Assembly (NCBI RefSeq): GCF_963676685.1
Contig: NC_092350.1
Span: 4,143,486-4,207,485, forward strand
DNA length: 64,000 nt
Origin: Mytilus edulis
Taxonomy: Eukaryota; Mollusca; Bivalvia; Mytilida; Mytilidae
Reading direction: 5' to 3'
Under the pieces are notes generated by a model that saw only the letters and a program-made list of their open reading frames with translations, did no database searches and was not told the origin of the DNA. Numbering within the stretch: the first letter of the stretch is position 1; each line of letters begins with the position of its first letter. A program made the translations under genes and the position numbers. Shown here one piece after another: positions 35,328 through 48,450 of the stretch.

Positions 35328-38300
35328 ACCTCTTTATAAAAAATCAAATTCAATATCCATGAAACAAATTTAATTTGCAATACAATGGCTCCATGATACT
35401 AGATTTCTATTATAAATAAAGGCAACAGTAGTATACCCCTGATTCAAAGTTAACAATCGATTGAGAGAAAACAAATCCGGGCTACACACTAACCTTTGTT
35501 TTTTATTGAGTTTCATGTGGCTCAGTCTTTAGTTTTCCTCCTCTCTTTTGTTGTGCAATTAACAATCTTTGATTTGAAAATAAACACTTGTTTGTTTGCT
35601 TTGTAATTTTTGTATAATGTATTTAATTTATCTTAGACCAATACACTAGGACAACTTTCATGGTTTTGAATATTTAATTTTGATTAAGATTTTAATATTT
35701 TGCAAATAGATGAAGCGCCTAATGACGATGTATCAAGAACAGTGGCACGTGATTCCGACCTTCACTTAAGACTATCAGCGTCACATAATTAATGTTTATA
35801 TGTCCAACCCTAATTATATATATTCGTTCCCAACATGTGAACACATATGACGTAGGGTTTTTTAAATTCACTCATATGGCAAATCGTCGCACATCCACAC
35901 ATCAGGTTCGCTTTCAACCTATAAGTCGTACAAAGATGTTATTGTATTGACAACACATTTCGTGTTCACCATATGTTTATGGCTTCGAACATAAACGAAG
36001 AGGTATTGATTTTGAAGGGAAAAAAAACACCCGATGCATTACAATTAGTAACATTGAATGTTACAAAATGCTGATACAAAAAAAAAAAGTAATATTGAGT
36101 ATCCATTACATTATCAGAAAAATAATTAATACGCTATCCGGGCTCTCGACAACATATATGTAAATACAAAATGGAGTTATTGCGCTTTCTTCATTTTGTA
36201 ATTTATAGTTGCTTACAATATCCAACAAACTATTCAATATAGTTTTTTTTATTATAAAAGATGACAGTAGCTTTATTTGGAGGAACAGACTACATAAAAT
36301 GAGATTTTAGAACACACGCTGCTAGAGACAAATTGTTTTATTACAAATAATATAGATCTGTATTTTTTATTTTCTTTCACTAGTGTTTAGTTATTCTTCT
36401 CGCCAATTTAATTTTCCAGCTTTGAAAATATACCTAAGCTGTCTCGTGTAATTATAAATAAATACTATATTAGTTATGTAGTTGTTATAACCTAAACTAC
36501 TGAACTCCCATACCCAACTAAATAAGTCCTATTCAGGACCGATAACTCTGTCGATAGATATTATAGGGTATGCAATATTGTTGAAATCAGAGCAATCGTA
36601 TTATACGTCTCTGTTGAAATGTATACAATAAAATATTTTTTACAAATGTTAAACTTTATATCGATTCATTGAATGCCTGGATTTAGCTTAAAATATTGAA
36701 TTAAAAAAAAAATATATGCAATGAAATCTCGCTGAATTTCCTATAAAATAAAAAAAAATCCATTTAAAATTTGAATCATAATATTTTTTAAAAATAATTA
36801 TGGAAACATAAATATTTGAATATCTTTTAAGCAAAATTATTTTTTTAAAGACATTTTCATAATATTCATATTTTCTTAAAGTTTATTATGAAAGATACTT
36901 CTTCTGATTTGACACGGGAAATTAAGAGAAAGTTTATCTGTACATTTATGAAAACTTTTGTATATCGCAAAATTTAATGTCACCTGGTTGCTTTTGGTTT
37001 GCTTTTGGTTTGCACGTCTACCTGACAATATATTGTTATGTAACATTATAACCCAAGTCAGAGTTCACCTGTTCTGTAAAGGGATGAAATTGTAAAGGCA
37101 TAGAATATTTATAATCTATATATATAATAATTGTTGGGCATAGGGTTTTTTTTCTCTTGGGATGAAACATTTTTTTTTCTAAAAGGAATGTATAAATATA
37201 TTTCTAAAGAAAGATAAAATATACAGAAAAACACCTTTAAAAAATAAAGAGAAAAATTTTATTGTAAACTATTTTCTGGTAACAGTATATCCTGGATATC
37301 TGTCAAAAATATTTTTTTTTATCAAGAACAAAGAAAAGAACAGAAACATCAGAGATTCTGCATGAACATATTCATATAACTTCTAGGAAATTCTAACTAT
37401 ACAACTCCTTGATTTGATGCAACATTTCCATATACAGCATCCGAATGTCACATCATCCGCCGTTTTGAAAAATCCCGAAAAATTCCCTTTTTTAAATCGA
37501 TGTTTGACTTGACTCTAACTTGAAATTAAACTGTTTTAAGTAGTATTCTTCGCCAGTTATATGTTTTAATATACTTAATCGATTTGCAAAGTTTGTTTTT
37601 TATGTACGGAATTTCTTTATTTGTTGTACAAGTAGACATGGGTATCGGTAATTTAGCATGGAGGCAAAGGAGAAATGACGAGAAAAGTGCATGTTTTTAC
37701 AATTCTAAAGTGACAGACTTTAATCAAAAATTAAACTGTTAGGACCAACATTGTTTGATAGAAATATGTTTAAATATCAAGGATTGATTTGCAAAAGTTA
37801 GAAAACGGGTCAGGTTTATGAGAAAATTAAACTTTATCGAAGCATCCATGCATTTTATATGGGGAAATGTAATACAAAATGGCGGCTATAATACGTCACA
37901 AAAGTCACGTGATGTCTAACTTAGTTGGATATGGATGAAAATTTCAAACGGAAAGTCCCTAAGCAAATAGCAAAATCAAAATATAAAACACAACAAACGA
38001 AAGGATAACAATTACCATATGCGTGACTTGGTACAGCCAGTTTCGTTTGTTGAAAACGGTGAACATGGTGAATTGGACCTTATTTTTTACTTATCTAAAC
38101 TTCTTACTTGTATGACACACGCATACAATTCCATTTATTGACAACGATTTGTAAACAAAAATTCATCGTGAAGGATAGCATACTTACATATCTAAAATTA
38201 AAAATTATATTAATATAAAGAATTAAAACATTAGGTCGTACTTAAAAAAATGAGCAATGAGCAAGGTAGTCTTGAATTTAGCTTTAAAACTGCAGAAATA

Positions 38301-40320
38301 CATTCTTTAGACATTTTTCGAATTGTGTTTACATTGCAATATCAAACCACAATGTACTATTTTATGCATAGAACATTCAAAAATATATTGAAAAGGTATA
38401 TGAAATGTGTTTGTAAGTAATACACTGTCTATAGTTGTGAGACTAGTGGTTAAAAGGAGAAAAAGATGACGGGAGACACATTATCCTGCATATAAGATAA
38501 TAGCTTTTAGTAAGGTTTTTTTCTACTGCCCTGTTAATAAAAAAAAAGAAACTATTGAAATAGTGAAAAATATAGGTTATTGATGTAGAAAAAAAGAGAC
38601 ATTTGGAGTGGATTCTTAGAGTGATGATCATGTTTTCTTTTTAAAAACGATGAGAGATAATTTCCATTGAGACAAGGACCAATCAGAGTTCAGATGACAC
38701 GGTTGAAATCTAAGCAAAAGGTCAGCGTACAGCTTTAAAAAAATAAACCCATACCGTACAATCAACTGTTACAGGTCTCACAAAGATAACATGTAAAAAC
38801 ATTCTTACTAGAAATTCACAAACTTTTTACAAAATTTGCAGGAACAGAAAATGATACAACAAATTCTTAATCACATTTTATGAAACAAGTAGATACCACG
38901 TGTACAATCAGCATCTTGACTGACAAAAAGTCCATTGGCTTATTTACATATTTCGGTCCATTTTGCATCTCTATCGTTTCTTGAACTTTCACGCACTATC
39001 ACATCACCTTCAAGATCAATATGGTTTTAGGAAATCTGTACTAATTAACTTATAGTAGTTCTCTAACATTATAACCTTCATTACCATTTTTTATTCCTAA
39101 TCACAAAATTTCTATAGAACTCTAACTTGCTGTTAATTTTTAGATGAATGTTAACAAATTATGAGATCACGGCATGATCAGCTGTTTAAGATCTTAATCG
39201 CAATGTTTGTTCCACCACATAGATTTATGATTGATATTTTATCGTTGAGTTATTGTAACACCTGTTTTACCGTCTTGATTTTTTATAATGGTTCATATTT
39301 TGAATTTTGCCGGAATCAAAGTATATCAATATAATCAGTATGTGTTTAAGCATCTGTTTAAGAATTACATTACACATTTTTTTTATTATCTCATAAATAG
39401 TATACAACTTCATTTAATAAAAATACCGATCACCGGTTCCCTTATACCTGTTGTATAATAATCCATTCATGTGGTCGACGTTGAATAATATATAAAAACG
39501 ATGATGTGACAGTATTGCAAATGAGAACACCCTCAATAAGAGACCAAATGACACTATAATTAACAGCTATAGGTAACCCAACGGTTTGAAACAATGCACA
39601 AAACCAATACCACACAGTCAGCTATAATAAAAGGCCACGAAATCACAAATGTTAAACAATTAAAAAAAATCAGAAAACTAACGTCCCCATTAATGTTCAA
39701 AAATATGAACGAAAAACACATATATAACACAGTAACCTCTTTATTTTTTATATATGCAAGGAACTTTTGCAAAAGTATTTAATCCTTCAATATTTATTTA
39801 TTGATTCATTTAAAGTCAAATAAGGATGAGACCAAGTGTGCACCATGATGACTTCCGAATTGGCATTTTCAATTGATCTTTATTATGCACTGAGGGTAAA
39901 ATATTAGAAAATTAGAATATCTTCATACTTTATACATGTTATATGGTCTTTTTCGTCTTATAATTCGAGCGCCATTAAATAGTCTTTTGCAAACGAAACT
40001 CTCGTCTGTCGTACCCGATTTAAATGATGTTAACTACGATCAGTTGATTAACGTTCAAGCATTTATCAAACCTAGTGAAAATATAATACCGGCAAGGTTC
40101 CAAAGTGGATTGCCACCATTACCATGTAAACAGAACAAATGTGAATATTTATAAAAGTAAATTCTTCTTTAGAAAATGTACAAAAACTCTAGATTTTGCA
40201 TTGAAACAACAGACACAGATATCAAAAAGAAATATTTTTTTTCCTAGGTCTCAGCCTTAATTGTATTTATTCATTTAAATATATAATTAATTTCATCATC
40301 ATCAAAGCTGTGTGTGGCTT
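35328..40320. other. Long gene-free stretch
   Basis: Family 5 lies at about 35415-35530, family 1 at about 37935-38165, reversed family 3 at about 39535-39625 and a worn family 2 copy at 39935-40030. GTATTATACGTCTCTG near 36597 recalls the hairpin of the 24.3 kb transposon. The rest is very AT-rich. The open frames (38443-38631, 39560-39782, 39936-40154) are short, and where they can be read they overlap repeats. Confidence 0.5.
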
Positions 40321-40324
40321 TAAA

Positions 40325-40435
40325 TTTATTGTTGAAGGCCGTACAGTGACCTATAGTTGCTAATTTCCGTGTCATTTGGTCTCTGGTTGAGAGTTGTCTC
40401 AATTGGAAATCATGTCACACCTTCTTTTTTATACA
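40325..40435 (+). repeat. Family 3 interspersed repeat
   Basis: Clear copy: GTTGAAGGCCGTACAGTGAC, TTTCCGTGTCATTTGGTCTC, GAGAGTTGTCTCAATTGG, ending in a T-rich CTTCTTTTTTATA. Confidence 0.65.
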
Positions 40436-40800
40436 AAAAGGAAATACAGTGAAAGAAAATGAACCGGAAATAGCTGTTCAGAATATTCGATCTCATTTGT
40501 CCATCATACAGACAAGATGAACATTACGTTAGACGACTAAAAACAGCAATAAACCTTGTATATTTATTCCTTTTAATCACTGACTGACAAAACGGTTTAA
40601 TCCAATTGTTCTTTATACCACAATGCATGTTTAAGATACAAATACCTTGATACAGATCACTTAGATCGTTTTTCGCGGAAAATAGCATCCTTTTATGCAA
40701 TATCCAAAAACGACAATGAATATCTGCAGACAAAGGAACCACAAAAGACGAACAGAACAATCAATAATAAAACAATCATTAGTTATGATAGTCTTACATT

Positions 40801-41670
40801 GTGAAGAGTCTAATTGCCGTTTCGAAGCTTATTCTTAGGAAGAAAGATAAGAAGTTAGCAATATCCTTTAACTCCACTTTCCGCTATATAGATGACGTTC
40901 TTTCACTAAACAATTCAAAATTTGGTGACTATGTGGAACGCATCTATCCCATCGAATTGGAGATAAAGGATACTACAGATACAGTTAAGTCGGCTTCATA
41001 TCTTGACTTACAACTAGAAATTGACAATGAGGGTCGATTGAAAACTAAACTTTACGACAAAAGAGATGATTTCAGCTTTCCAATTGTGAACTTTCCATTT
41101 CTAAGTAGCAACATTCCAGCAGCACCTGCATACGGGGTATATATCTCCCAATTGATACGATATTCCCGTGCTTGCATTTCCTATCATGATTTTCTTGATA
41201 GAGGGTTACTGCTCACAAGGAAGCTATTAAACCAAGAGTTCCAAATGGTGAAGTTGAAATCATCCCTTCGTAAATTTTACGGACGCCATCACGAGTTGGT
41301 TGACCGTTATGAAATAACCGTTTCACAAATGATATCGGATATGTTCCTTACGTCGTAACTACAATCCCCTTCCCTTTCATGAATGTGACCTACCGAATTA
41401 GACTATTTACCGGATTTGTAATCACATAAACAACACGACGGGTGCCACATGTGGAGCAGGATCTGCTTACCCTTCCGGAGCACCTGAGATCACCCCTAGT
41501 TTTTGGTGGGGTTCGTGTTGTTTATTCTTTAGTTTTCTATGTTGTGTCATGTATACTATTGTTTTTCTGTTTGTTTTTTTCATTTTTAGCCATGGCGTTG
41601 TCAGTTTGTTTTAGATTTATGAGTTTGACTGTCCCTTTGGTATCTTTCGTCCCTCTTTTATTCATCAGCA
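40801..41670 (+). mobile_element. 5'-truncated retroelement: reverse transcriptase C-terminal part, Penelope-type
   Basis: An open frame to 41358 encodes 185 residues that begin just before the reverse transcriptase catalytic box (FRYIDDVLSLNN), then give IYPIELEIKDTTDT, SYLDLQLEIDNEGR, APAYGVYISQLIRYSRAC and the closing FYGRHHELVDRYEITVSQM. No upstream palm or N-terminal part is present, so the copy is 5'-truncated, as expected after incomplete reverse transcription. The frame closes soon after the thumb region, with no GIY-YIG nuclease behind it; that fits Penelope-like elements whose nuclease lies ahead of the transcriptase (inference). The ATG-less start is arbitrary. The 3' tail runs to about 41670. 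A decayed relative lies at 17262-18272, and tail pieces at 53405 and 60000. Confidence 0.8.
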
Positions 41671-42107
41671 ACCAAGTTTTCAATAAAATCTAAGCTACGC
41701 ACATCTTAAGAAACACATTAGCTAAGAAATGTATATAATTTGTATAAATGTCATGTCGACATGTTGCTTGAAAAATGAAAAGTTCACAATCGGAATAATA
41801 AGTCATTATTGTTGTCGTCAAAATTCCAACCAATTATCACCTAACTAGTGATGTGGTTTTCACTAGTTTTTATTATGTAAAGGAATAGGTGTATTGCTCT
41901 AAAGAGCTTATGTTGGTATTGTTATATGTTATATATACACTGAGTCAAAATAAAACTTTCGTACTCGTATTTGTTCAGTTTAGTAAGCATAATTTTGTAA
42001 ATCAAGATTACCACATTGTTGTCCAATTACTGTTAAACTGTACATTATCCCGTAGATAACGCAATCTATTTTAAAATATCGCAATCGTAAATTGGTGAAC
42101 TGACACC
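41671..42107. other. Upstream region of the broken coiled-coil gene
   Basis: AT-rich, with TTATATATACACTG near 41930 that could serve as a TATA-like element about 175 bp before the ATG (weak). No repeat family recognised. Confidence 0.35.
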
Positions 42108-42995
42108 ATGTTTCCACTTAACATTGTTGTTGTGGTATTAGGTATTGTGAGTTCTAATGGACTGTTATTGTATGGCAGTACGAAGTCTCCGCAAGCAGAG
42201 AATATTATGTCAAATGGTCATTTTGCAACTCTTCTGACTTTCATCTTCGAAGAGCGAAAATCGCGTGAACGGCTGGAAAACGTTGTACAACAGCTAAAAC
42301 AGGAACTAATCAGCAAAGGAGACAATTTTAAAAATTGTAGTTGTAAAGACACAGACGTTACGGATGTATCAAAAAACAATACGGAACAATTGCAAAAGGA
42401 CCTAGACTTACTTCGAAAGGACTTCAATGCTTTGCAATTACAATTTGCACAGCTCGAATCACGTCTATCAACCCCAGAAGCCATCGCAGAACGTCTAAAA
42501 CAGGACACGACTGGCTTGAAGCTAGTAAATAGTGTGACGGGTTTGCATTCTTTTTTTAATTTAGGAAATAAGACAAACATGTTAGAGATTAAAGTTCAAA
42601 ACACGGAAACCTCCATACAAACAATTTTGTCCAGTGCAAACGTTAGATCGCAAGATATGATTGGTCTTTTGAATAAAATAAGGGAAATCGATAATATGAC
42701 ATTGCATTTAGAAAATGAAATTAAAAAATCAAATGACAAGCTAGGTGTTGCCGTCGTTGACATAAATAGTAGAAAACAAGATTTCATAGCATTGGTAAGC
42801 AAAACAGAAGATACAAATAATAAGCTCAAATCATTGGAGGCGTATATCAAAAATCAATCGCATTACATTTCACGAATACAGTTACTCAATGTCAAAATAT
42901 TACAGCTTTGAAAAAGGATATTATGAATAACGTACAGCACTTACAGAATGGTCTTAATGACACATTACTAAAATTGAACAGAATATCAAATAGAG
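42108..42995 (+). pseudogene. Signal peptide plus coiled-coil exon of a C1q-type gene, frameshifted
   Basis: The ATG at 42108 sits in a good context (ACACCATGT). The frame gives a signal peptide (MFPLNIVVVVLGIVSSNG), then about 240 residues of heptad-rich coiled coil with Cys pair NCSCKD. It matches exon 1 of the complete gene at 49119 along its length (for example SRERLENVVQQLKQEL against SREQLETFVQRLQQEL). A frame change at about 42861-42876 leads to a stop at 42909-42911. In the other frame the homologue's end continues (ITALKKDIMNNVQHLQ...SNR) to a donor G/GTAGGC at 42995/42996, phase 1 as in the complete gene. No full C1q exon was found downstream. It may be a decayed paralogue or make a truncated secreted coiled-coil protein. 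Confidence 0.85.
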
Positions 42996-43003
42996 GTAGG
43001 CTA

Positions 43004-43215
43004 TTTAATGACATTTTGGTCCCATATCAAAACACTATCAAACTTTCTTACTATTTCCAACATAAGACTTAGTTTACAGGCGAGATATCCTCACATATAT
43101 CTTTAAGATTTAATGACATTTTGGTCCCATATCAAAACACTATCAAACTTTCTTACTATTTCCAACATAAGACTTAGTTTACAGGCGAGATATCCTCACA
43201 TATATCTTTAAGATT
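43004..43215. repeat. 105-bp tandem duplication
   Basis: TTTAATGACATTTTGGTCCC at 43004 recurs at 43109, and the two 105-bp units appear identical, suggesting a recent duplication. It begins 8 bp inside the presumed intron of the broken coiled-coil gene. Confidence 0.92.
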
Positions 43216-44235
43216 GCATGTCTTTTCGATGATCTGACAATAAACATACAAGTTAGACTGTTCTCTAACAAATACTGCTGATTTCAATCAAATTGTATAA
43301 TGTGAATTCATGTAACTTGCTAGACGTGTTGTTTCTATTTTGTTTGCTTTCCATTTCGACAGTGTCCAACTAACAGCTTTAATCAACTTGCTATTTGTTA
43401 TGTAATAGCGTACATCTGTTCATCCTGCTTTCAGATTATGTTCCGATTTTTGTTTCTTGAATATTTTTACTACTTTGTGAAATTTTTAATATCCACGGTC
43501 TCGATAGGCAAAATGCAGGTTTTTTTTAGCATGTTATACAGGTTCAATCCCGCCATATTTTGGGAATAGATGATGTGGCATAAAGTGAGAAATGAGACAA
43601 CTCACAATATAAAAAAGAAGATGTGATATGATTGCCAATAGGACAACTCTCCAGAAGAGACCAAAATGTCACAAACATTAACCACTATAGGTCACCGTAC
43701 GGCCTTCGACATACCACAGTGCAAATGGCAAATATATAGGAAGGTATAAAGCAAAAACTTCGATGTGTAACTCTCATCAATCGATTAAAAAGAGAGAAAC
43801 GCATGAACATGTTGCGAGACCAGTTGATTCGAGAGAATAAGTATACAACCCACCATTTTTTCCTTTAAATATGTCCTGTACCAAGTCTGGAATATGGCCA
43901 TTGTTATATTATAGTTCGTTTCTGTGTGTGCTTCGTTTTAACGTTGTGTCGTTTGTTTTCTCTTATTTTTGAGTGTGAATTCACATTAAAAGACGTGTCA
44001 CGGCACTATCCCAAATTCATGTATTTGGTTTTGATGTTATATTTGTTATTCTCATAGGATTTTTTCTAATGCTTAGTCCGTTTCTATGTGTGTTACATTT
44101 TAATGTTGTGTCGTTGTTCACCTCTTATATTTAATGCGTTTTCCTCAGTTTTAGTTTGTTACCCCGATTTTGTTTTCTGTCCATGGATTTATGAGTTTTG
44201 AACAGCGGTATACTACTGTTGCCTTTATTGTAGTC
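43216..44235. repeat. Repeat-filled stretch: families 3, 1 and 5
   Basis: Reversed family 3 lies at about 43610-43720 (ATTGCCAATAGGACAACTCT, CGTACGGCCTTCGAC). Reversed family 1 and 5 modules follow at 43855-44235 (CCAAGTCTGGAATATGGCCA; GCGGTATACTACTGTTGCC). The stretch before 43600 has no recognised content. Confidence 0.55.
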
Positions 44236-46145
44236 TTTTTGTTACTCTTCATATTGTTGTGTCTTTTGGTCTTACTCTAATCAACTAATTTGTCTTTTAT
44301 TTATGCAGCACTTGTTTCAATTGGTGTTCGAAAATATTATTAGAGTCGTTACTCCACCATCAGTATGTTAATCGGTATTGAAAGATCACACGATATTACA
44401 GTTTACACCATGTTTATTGTGTTTGATTGGTCGTTAATTTCGATAGTACACTTTTATCTGTCTCATTATCCTATTTAGTTATTCTTTTTGGCAATAATTT
44501 TGCATGATTTTTTGTTTGCTGTTTTTTCATACATTCATTTTTGTTTTTAATGCTTGATTATAAATAAAAAAAAGTTCCTCATGTATCGTTTTCTTCTAAA
44601 CAAACTACGAAGTTGAAGTTAAGTTACAGCTTTAAATATCTACGACTCATGCAAAATAAAATAGTTATCAAAGATTATAATTAAATATGCTAGACGCATT
44701 TCGTCCTCATAAAACTCATCAGTGGCGCTCGGATCAAAATATTTAAAAAGCAAAACAAGTACAAGGTTGAAGAACTTGAATAAGGACTCACAATTTAAAC
44801 AATAGTGCCAAATGCAGTTACGGTTATCTATGCCTTGGCTAGAAAAATCCTAGTTTTTAGAATAATTCATACTTTGGTAAACAGTCGGGAAGCAATTCTC
44901 ATAATGGCGTCGAAAATGCGACAAAGCTCACGCGCTTTTCCATTCAAAAAATGGCATTTTATAGAAACGGCATCGACGTCACGAAAAATGCTGCGTAAAG
45001 ACATTTAACTTGTTTCCCTTTCTAAACCAAGTATACCCTTTGATGCGGCAGGTTCCAAACTTTTACTACATTATTATTAAAAGGCTGAAAATACAATGTT
45101 TCATTGCAAATTAGGCGATGAAAGATGAAAATACGGGCCGCGGAAGTGATACTTGAAAATAAATAAATGTAAATTGAAATGACACACGTAATAGTAACGT
45201 ATATTCATATAGATGAGATGATAACTATTGATATTTTGTTCAAGAAAAGCCCACTGATAGAAAATCTCGATAGGTAAACCGGCGGTGTGACGATTTAACA
45301 AGTCGAAAAAAAGGACGTTCCAAGGGGAATAACTCGATCCTAAAACAACAACAATACGACGGTGATCATAATTGACTGATTGAACACATGCTTTCCTCTT
45401 ATTATTGATTTGTAGGCAGTATTACTAAAAAAAATATATATTGAGTTAATTATGAACTTCATCTTCCTTTAAAAAAAAATCCAGATGAAATAAAATAAAT
45501 TTACTTCTCAAGATTATATTTGGCATACAGAGTTTATTTTTTCAATAGAAAATAATCAATTCCTTTTAACTGAATCATGAGCAGAACTCTTGTTTATTAC
45601 CACTTCATTGGTAATTCAAAACCCTTTTTCAACCATTTAAAGGGAAAAAATTAATGCATTTGAAAAATGCAATTTTATCTTTAATTATTGGTTTTACAGC
45701 TGAATTAAAACTTGGACACAAATTTAAAAATAGAAAAACAATACATTTCAATAAATTCTTTTTTTTTAACACTTGAATATAAATTTATTGCACTAATTCA
45801 ATAAATTCATTTGTTATTTGCAAATTAATCTAAATGAATTTTAAAAGTACTTATAGGAATAAATTTAGCCAATGCCAATTTGCCCAAATAATATGAAGTG
45901 TAAATCTATATATATATTTTTGGATGCAAACTTTTAACCAAATTATTTATCATTTATTTCTGAACCTTTTAACTGAAATTAGTAATTTTAGATCACTAAG
46001 TCTCTTATTTTATAGTTTAAAACAATAATATAAAGTATGTTCCCTATTGGAATTTAAAAAACAAAAGATTAAAACAAGACGAATAATTTTTAAAAAACTA
46101 AACTTTTAGTTCCTTAATGTAAAAAACTACTACATGTATTCACAT
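44236..46145. other. No gene; reversed family 2 copy
   Basis: Reversed family 2 lies at about 44655-44800 (CATTTCGTCCTCATAAAAC, TCATCAGTGGCGCTC). The rest, especially 45400-46140, is extremely AT-rich without coding pattern. A short exon-like piece at 44309-44343 is discussed as a finding. Confidence 0.5.
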
Positions 46146-46149
46146 GTTT

Positions 46150-46330
46150 TAAAATTGAGAATGGAAATGCAATGGGGAGTGTGTTAAAGAGACAACAACC
46201 CGACCAAAGAGCAGATAACAGCCGAAGGCCACCAATGGGTCTTCAGTGCAGTGAGAAACTCCTGCACCTGGAGACGTCCTCCAGCTGGCCCCTACACAAA
46301 TATGTACCGGTATGTATGCATGTACTAGTT
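46150..46330 (+). repeat. Family 4 interspersed repeat
   Basis: Reads GAGACAACAACCCGACCA, then AGCCGAAGGCCACCAATGGG, TCTTCAGTGCAG and CACCTGGAGACGTCCTCCAG. Matches 60515-60690 in the same orientation and 63325-63480 reversed. Confidence 0.65.
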
Positions 46331-47590
46331 CATTGAAAATGGACTCATACTTAACTTAAGTTTCTTAAAAGTGTAAAAAATATCTTATTAAAATATCATA
46401 TTTAAACCAAATAAAAAAGGATTTCAAGATTTTGATTGGAATAAAAAAATTATTTTTTTATGATTTAAATAATTGTGAACAAATATGCAGTAAATCTTAT
46501 TGATCTCATTTTTTCAGTAAAGAAATTATTGTTGTGTGAAGCACACAGGCACTTGTCTCAGAAAAAAATTCCTACATACCTTTAATATAACAAAGTTCTA
46601 CTCCTGGCTTTTACATTACAACATAGAAACCAGCAAAACCAGATCTTGTTCTTGTTATTTTTGGTTCTTTTCTAATTGGATTGTATAAGTTATTTTAACT
46701 GATTGCATGATTGTGCCTTTTTTTAAATCATACTTTTCTATCTTTTTCAAAAGAAGTAAACTTTGCAGTTGCATTAAATTTTTAAAAGAAATATAACAAA
46801 CTGTAAAGCTATATAAAATAAAAAAAAAATAAAAGAAATATTAGTATCACCATTATTAAATCAGCATAACATAACCAACCTCTAAAAGAGGAAAACTTAA
46901 AAATGCTTGGTAATTTGAAATTTTATAATTGTAAGTTTTATAATTGACCATGGAATGTTATGTGACCTGTCTGGTGCAACTATAAAACAAAAGATAATGT
47001 TGTAAACTAAAATGTAAAAATATAAATAAAGGAAATGAAGCCATAATAACAATCAAATTAAATAAATGAAATTATAAATGAGTAATTATAAAAATTTAAA
47101 AAAAACCAACAGAAGTGAATTAATTAGTAAAATAAGAAAAAAAATAAAAAATTAATGATAATAATACATGTAATACTTATTTAACACTCCCGCCAAAAAA
47201 TAAATAAATTCTAATCCCCCCCCCCCCATTTATTTTCACCTCCTCTTCCCTTATTTAAAAAAAAATACCATATAATTGATATTCATGTCCACACCGAAGT
47301 CCTTACTACTGGGCTTGTGATACCATAGGTGACAAAACGTTCACCAGCAGTGGCATCGGTCTAGTTGTGTCAATAGTTATCAAAGGTGCCATGCTTATAA
47401 TTCAATACGTCAGAAGCCCGTTTTGTTTTCAAAAGACTCATCATTGACGCTCAGATAAAAACATGTTTGCCTATGTACATTTTTTTTAATTAGGAAAATA
47501 TTTGTTTCCTAAATGTGGTCTTTATCTAATTTAACATGCTGGAATATTTGTGATTCATGTACTAGCATTACTGTATACTAGATAGTTGCC
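46331..47590. other. No gene; very AT-rich, reversed family 2 copy
   Basis: Mostly A- and T-runs; a run of ten C lies at 47217-47227. Reversed family 2 sequence lies at about 47285-47450 (CACCAGCAGTGGCATCG, AAAAGACTCATCATTGACGC). Confidence 0.5.
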
Positions 47591-47594
47591 AAAG

Positions 47595-48450
47595 TAGGAT
47601 TTATCCCTCCCCAAGACAGGATACTTGTATCTACGTTCGCCATTCTTTTTAATGAAACAAAGTAGTACCAACTCTTTTAATGTGTCTTTTAGTTTAGAAT
47701 GGTTCTCCATGTGTAAAGTGTAGATAAGTCAATTGTTTTAAAACTATTGCAAGATGAAAGAGTCTTATACTGTATGTACTCGTAAAGATCTTTGGAATTT
47801 TTAATATCAACATCTGATTAACGCACATCTAGAATAAGCGGTTTCACAATAACTGTTGAGCCCGTCTTTGATTGCTGATAAAATAGATTTAAATAATTGA
47901 GAAAGAGGTTTCGTAGAGCACTTGGAAGACTCAGCAATATACCGTTGTTTGTAAGGACACATATGTAGTTTATGTATCCAATACAGTGATGGAAGATCCA
48001 GTTCTTCATTTTTAGTTGAAATACCAAAGGAACATCGAAAAGACCTATGATTATCCAGGTTTTCCTCTTTGGTAAGTGTCGTGAGGGTATATGTTGAGTT
48101 TCCAAGTGAATTGTTAATACCTTATTCATTTATCAAGCAGTTAATGTAAGGATATTTACACACAGAAACGATGTTCTTTTGAGTTTTATCTGCGGGGACA
48201 ACAACATATTTGTAATAGAGGTAGGAAGTGTATACAACATTTGGGTTTTTAAAAATTGACGTAGCGTGGGTATTGATAGAACCATTAAGTGTCTTAAATT
48301 GCATTTGTATCAACAACCTGACAGTCTTTATCCATTCGGAAAGAGTATCTACGTCTTCTTTCTCACGTTAAGCCCATTGCCTGGCATAATCCATCAGTAT
48401 TTTGAAGTTGTTTTTCCAATTAATAGATTTAGGCTCACTATATTTCGGAC
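47595..48450 (-). pseudogene. Penelope-type reverse transcriptase, N-terminal and finger region, broken
   Basis: Minus-strand frames read in order: WKNNFKILMDYARQWA (stop) REKEDVDTLSEWIKT, NVVYTSYLYYKYVVVPADKT, NIVSVCKYPYINCLINE, then in another frame EELDLPSLYWIHKLHMCPYK followed by QRYIAESSKCSTKPL, and near the lower end KKNGERRYKYPVLGRDKSYF. YWIxKLHxxPYKQRYI is a conserved early reverse transcriptase motif of this group. The catalytic YIDD box is absent, so this piece is complementary to the 3' fragments at 17.3 and 40.8 kb but in opposite orientation. Several stops and frame changes make it dead. Confidence 0.75.

Noticed and set aside
42218-42850. Minus-strand open frames in the coiled-coil exon (also 49310-50065)
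   Set aside because: Antisense shadows of the heptad-rich coding sequence.
44805-45008. 67-residue open frame
   Set aside because: Overlaps and continues from a reversed family 2 repeat; no domain or conserved pattern.
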